Origin: Streptomyces sp. NBC_01591
Lineage (GTDB): Bacteria; Actinomycetota; Actinomycetes; Streptomycetales; Streptomycetaceae
Length of the DNA stretch: 64,000 nt
Direction: 5' to 3'
Assembly (NCBI RefSeq): GCF_035918155.1
Contig: NZ_CP109327.1
Location: 1,860,001-1,924,000, forward strand
Shown here: piece after piece, positions 61,687-64,000 of the stretch
Position numbering within the stretch: position 1 is the first letter of the stretch
Layout of the letters: the number at the start of each line of letters is the position of its first letter
Position numbers and translations under genes: made by a program
Notes under the pieces: model-generated
Seen by the model: only the letters and a program-made list of their open reading frames with translations
Told to the model about the DNA's origin: nothing
The model's database searches: none

Positions 61687-64000
61687 TCAGGAACAGGTGA
61701 ACCGGGCGGCGGCCCAGTCCCCGTGGTCACCGGTCCTGGAGCCGTTGGTGTCCGTGACCTTCAGGTGCACATGGCGCGCACCGTCGAGCTTCACGTCGAC
61801 CGGTACGGTCGCCGAGGCCCCGGTCACCTTCGGGGAGGTCCACAGCACCTTGCCGTCCGCCTCGACCGAGAAGGCCACTTCGCCGTAGCCGTTGATCTCG
61901 TCGTCGATCCCGGCGTCCGCGGTAAACGCGGTGCAGCGCCCGCCGAGATAGACCTCGATGTCGGAGTCGGCATGGGTGCCGATCCCCTTCTCGTACGTCT
62001 TCCCGGCGAGGGTCAGCGGGTGCCCGTCGGTGGCGCCCGACTCGCCGTTGCTGCGGTCCCGTTCGGCCGGTCCGTAGCCGTTGGCGGACTTCAGCCACAC
62101 CAGATCGCTCGCCCAGGCCTCGCCGGTGGGCGGCGGTGGCATCACTCCGGCGGCGAACCGCTGCGTGGCGGTCCGGGATTCACCGGCCGACCGGTAGCGG
62201 ACGAGTGCGGTGATCCGTGCCTCTCCCGCCGTGGCGTCCTTCGCGGGGGTGACGGACACCTCGACCCGTCGGGTGGTGCCCGCCGGGATCCGGTCCACCG
62301 TCGCGGCCCGTGCGACCTGCCAGCCCTCGGGAACGTCCAGGCCGACCTGGGCGTCCGTCACATCGGCGCTGCCCGCGGTGACATCGACGGCGACGGTGCC
62401 CTCGGCCCCGGCGCCGACCTCCTGCCCGGCCGGCGCGGAGACCACGGCGCTCGCCGCGGCGGCCCGCCCGCCGACCGCGCTGGTGTTCTTCAGCTCCACG
62501 GAGAACTTCTTGCCGGTGGACAGCGGCGCGGTCTTGATCTTCACGACGCCGCCACGGTCGTCCCGGTCGTACCACCAGCCCTGCTTCGCGGCCTTGTACG
62601 CGGCGGCGGAGCCCAGCCGGGGCAGCTTCCCGCCGAGCTCGACCGCGCTCGGGGCGGACCCGGTGTGCACGGTGAACTCGTACGGGCGCTTGCTCTGCTT
62701 GCCCGTGAACTCCCCCTTGCTCGCGCCTACCCGCACGGTCACGTCGCCCGCGCCCCGGGCCGGTCCGTCCACATCGGCCCGCTGGGTGGCGTACTTGCCG
62801 TCGCGGTGCTGCCGGGTGACGCCGTCGTCCTCGTACAGCGTGAAGGACGACTTGCCCTGCGGGTAGATGTCCCAGGCGAGCGGGGAGCCGGCGGTGCGGT
62901 CCTTGTACGAGCGGATGCCCGGCCACATCGGCACACTGGCACCGCCCTTGACGAACAGCGGCAGGGTGTCGAGCGGGGCGCTGTAGTCGTCGAGGGTGAC
63001 CGGGCCCTGGTACGTCCGGCCGCTCCAGTAGTCGGTCCAGGTGCCCTTCGGCAGGTAGATGCCGTCGCGCTCGGTGCTGTCCTGGTAGACCGGCGCGACG
63101 AGGAAGTCCTCGCCTGACATGAACTCGTACTTCGCCGCGTCCGTCGCCGCCTTCGGGTCGTCCGGGTATTCGAGGACGAGCGGGCGGACCATGCCGACGC
63201 CGGTCTTCGTCGCCTCGTGCGCGTAGGAGTACTGGTAGGGAAGCAGCGACTCCTTGAGCTTGAGGTAGTCGCGGTTGATGGTGGTGTACGGCTCCCCGTA
63301 CCGGAAGGGCTGCTTGTCGCTGGCCGCCCAGCCGTCCATCGTCATCGTGGTCCCCAGGAACATCTTCCACTGGAGGTCACGGGTGTAGGTCTTGGCGCTG
63401 CCGCCGAAGATTCCGTCGACGTCGCCGGTGGTGTAGGCGAGGCCGGACATCGTGGCGCCCGCGTAGGTCGGGATCTGCCAGCGGATGTAGTCCCAGGTGC
63501 CGTACTGGTCGCCGGACCACTGCACACCGCAGCGCTGGGCGCCCGACCAGCTCTCGGGGGCGTAGGTGAAGCCGCGGGCGTCACTGTTGTCCTCGATGCC
63601 CTTGTACGCGTCCTTGCAGCCGTCCAGGGCGAACTTGTAGCCGGCGCCGATCCAGGCGACGTCCAGCTTGGCGACCCGCTGACCGGCCTTGACCTGCTCG
63701 GCGATCTTGTCGATGCCGTCCTGGGTCCACAGGCCGAGCTGCATGTCGCGGTCCTGGAGGCCCTTGGCGGTCTCGGCGAGGTCCTCGTGGCCGCAGCCGT
63801 AGCCGTCGTTGACGAGCATCCAGCCGTTCGGCATGTCGTGCTCCACGTAACCGTCGGCGACCTTCAGGGCGTCCAGGGTGTGGCGCTCACCGCGGTTGGC
63901 GTTGTGGAGATAGCAGTCGGCGTCGCCGATCTCCATTCCGTACACGGGCGGCAGGAAGGGCTTGCCGGTGAGCTTCGTGTACTGCCCGATGACGTCCTTG
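61687..64000 (-). CDS. Glycoside hydrolase family 31 enzyme with C-terminal NPCBM domain, 3' part
   Basis: The 5' end lies beyond the window; about 770 codons are visible and the frame is open to 64000. The GH31 catalytic barrel carries the nucleophile region VAKLDVAWIG and the acid/base Asp in VQWSGDQYGTWDYIR. A beta-sandwich follows (GTWTDYWSGRTYQGP...LPLFVKGGA), then a CARDB/NEW-type linker domain (about 500-610) and an NPCBM carbohydrate-binding module (KTYEKGIGTHADSDI). This subgroup includes alpha-glucosidases and transglucosylases; the linkage specificity cannot be told. The module order suggests secretion. Confidence 0.88.
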   Translation of the reverse strand, partial: KDVIGQYTKLTGKPFLPPVYGMEIGDADCYLHNANRGERHTLDALKVADGYVEHDMPNGWMLVNDGYGCGHEDLAETAKGLQDRDMQLGLWTQDGIDKIAEQVKAGQRVAKLDVAWIGAGYKFALDGCKDAYKGIEDNSDARGFTYAPESWSGAQRCGVQWSGDQYGTWDYIRWQIPTYAGATMSGLAYTTGDVDGIFGGSAKTYTRDLQWKMFLGTTMTMDGWAASDKQPFRYGEPYTTINRDYLKLKESLLPYQYSYAHEATKTGVGMVRPLVLEYPDDPKAATDAAKYEFMSGEDFLVAPVYQDSTERDGIYLPKGTWTDYWSGRTYQGPVTLDDYSAPLDTLPLFVKGGASVPMWPGIRSYKDRTAGSPLAWDIYPQGKSSFTLYEDDGVTRQHRDGKYATQRADVDGPARGAGDVTVRVGASKGEFTGKQSKRPYEFTVHTGSAPSAVELGGKLPRLGSAAAYKAAKQGWWYDRDDRGGVVKIKTAPLSTGKKFSVELKNTSAVGGRAAAASAVVSAPAGQEVGAGAEGTVAVDVTAGSADVTDAQVGLDVPEGWQVARAATVDRIPAGTTRRVEVSVTPAKDATAGEARITALVRYRSAGESRTATQRFAAGVMPPPPTGEAWASDLVWLKSANGYGPAERDRSNGESGATDGHPLTLAGKTYEKGIGTHADSDIEVYLGGRCTAFTADAGIDDEINGYGEVAFSVEADGKVLWTSPKVTGASATVPVDVKLDGARHVHLKVTDTNGSRTGDHGDWAAARFTCS

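Overview
The window is a 64 kb piece of a Streptomyces-type actinobacterial chromosome. The evidence is very high GC with strong third-position GC bias, frequent GTG starts with GGAGG-type ribosome sites, a complete Pup-proteasome gene set (arc, dop, pup, prcB, prcA, pafA, pafBC), a gylR-glpF-glpK-glpD glycerol operon, a DmdR/IdeR-type iron box and a rare TTA leucine codon. From memory, gene order matches the S. coelicolor core region around SCO1620-SCO1662; I could not run a search. No tRNA, rRNA, CRISPR array, insertion sequence or prophage gene was seen.

Layout. 1-7.2 kb: end of a TDT-type transporter, a BtuF-like metal receptor with an XRE-cupin regulator, an opuA-type glycine betaine importer (ATPase plus a permease fused to its binding protein), a 5'-3' exonuclease and an iron-box-controlled siderophore-interacting reductase. 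7.2-12.5 kb: a MerR regulator divergent from two overlapping membrane-protein genes, a truncated ABC permease, a membrane-anchored sulfite-oxidase-like molybdoenzyme and an SPW-repeat protein. 12.4-15.9 kb: a decayed catabolic island with an intact DUF917 gene and amidase, among remnants of a hydantoinase, a second DUF917 gene, a PucR regulator and a flavin oxidoreductase. 15.9-25.3 kb: Mtr4-like helicase, lipid kinase, tatC, tatA, two small unknowns, pafC, pafB and two FKBP isomerases.

25.3-35.4 kb is the Pup-proteasome system. Dop converts Pup-Gln to Pup-Glu and also depupylates. PafA ligates Pup to substrate lysines. The ARC ATPase unfolds pupylated proteins into the PrcAB core. PafBC is the associated DNA-damage regulator. 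An MFS gene and a divergent LacI regulator lie just upstream of pafA, and an HNH endonuclease VII gene sits between pup and prcB. 35.5-43.5 kb: ferredoxin, a membrane-anchored unknown, TrmI, an M50 protease, a RecB-like nuclease, a response regulator, a peptide-binding lipoprotein and a HAD phosphatase. 43.5-52.3 kb: metH and the glycerol operon. 52.4-60.3 kb: a flavin monooxygenase, a FadR-type regulator and an apparent L-fucose/L-fuconate operon (dehydratase, SDR, sugar ABC importer). 60.5-64 kb: a PAC2 protein (probable ParJ) and the 3' part of a secreted GH31 glycosidase.

Points worth a second look: two apparent single-base frameshifts (endonuclease VII N-terminus, OpuA C-terminus) and one lost stop codon (DUF917); a deletion scar where four gene fragments meet; shared operator motifs linking GylR to glpF and the FadR regulator to the fuconate operon; a TTA codon in a MerR-linked membrane gene; and a pafA that may be read from a LacI-regulated promoter. 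Nothing looks like a wholly undescribed defence or biosynthetic system.
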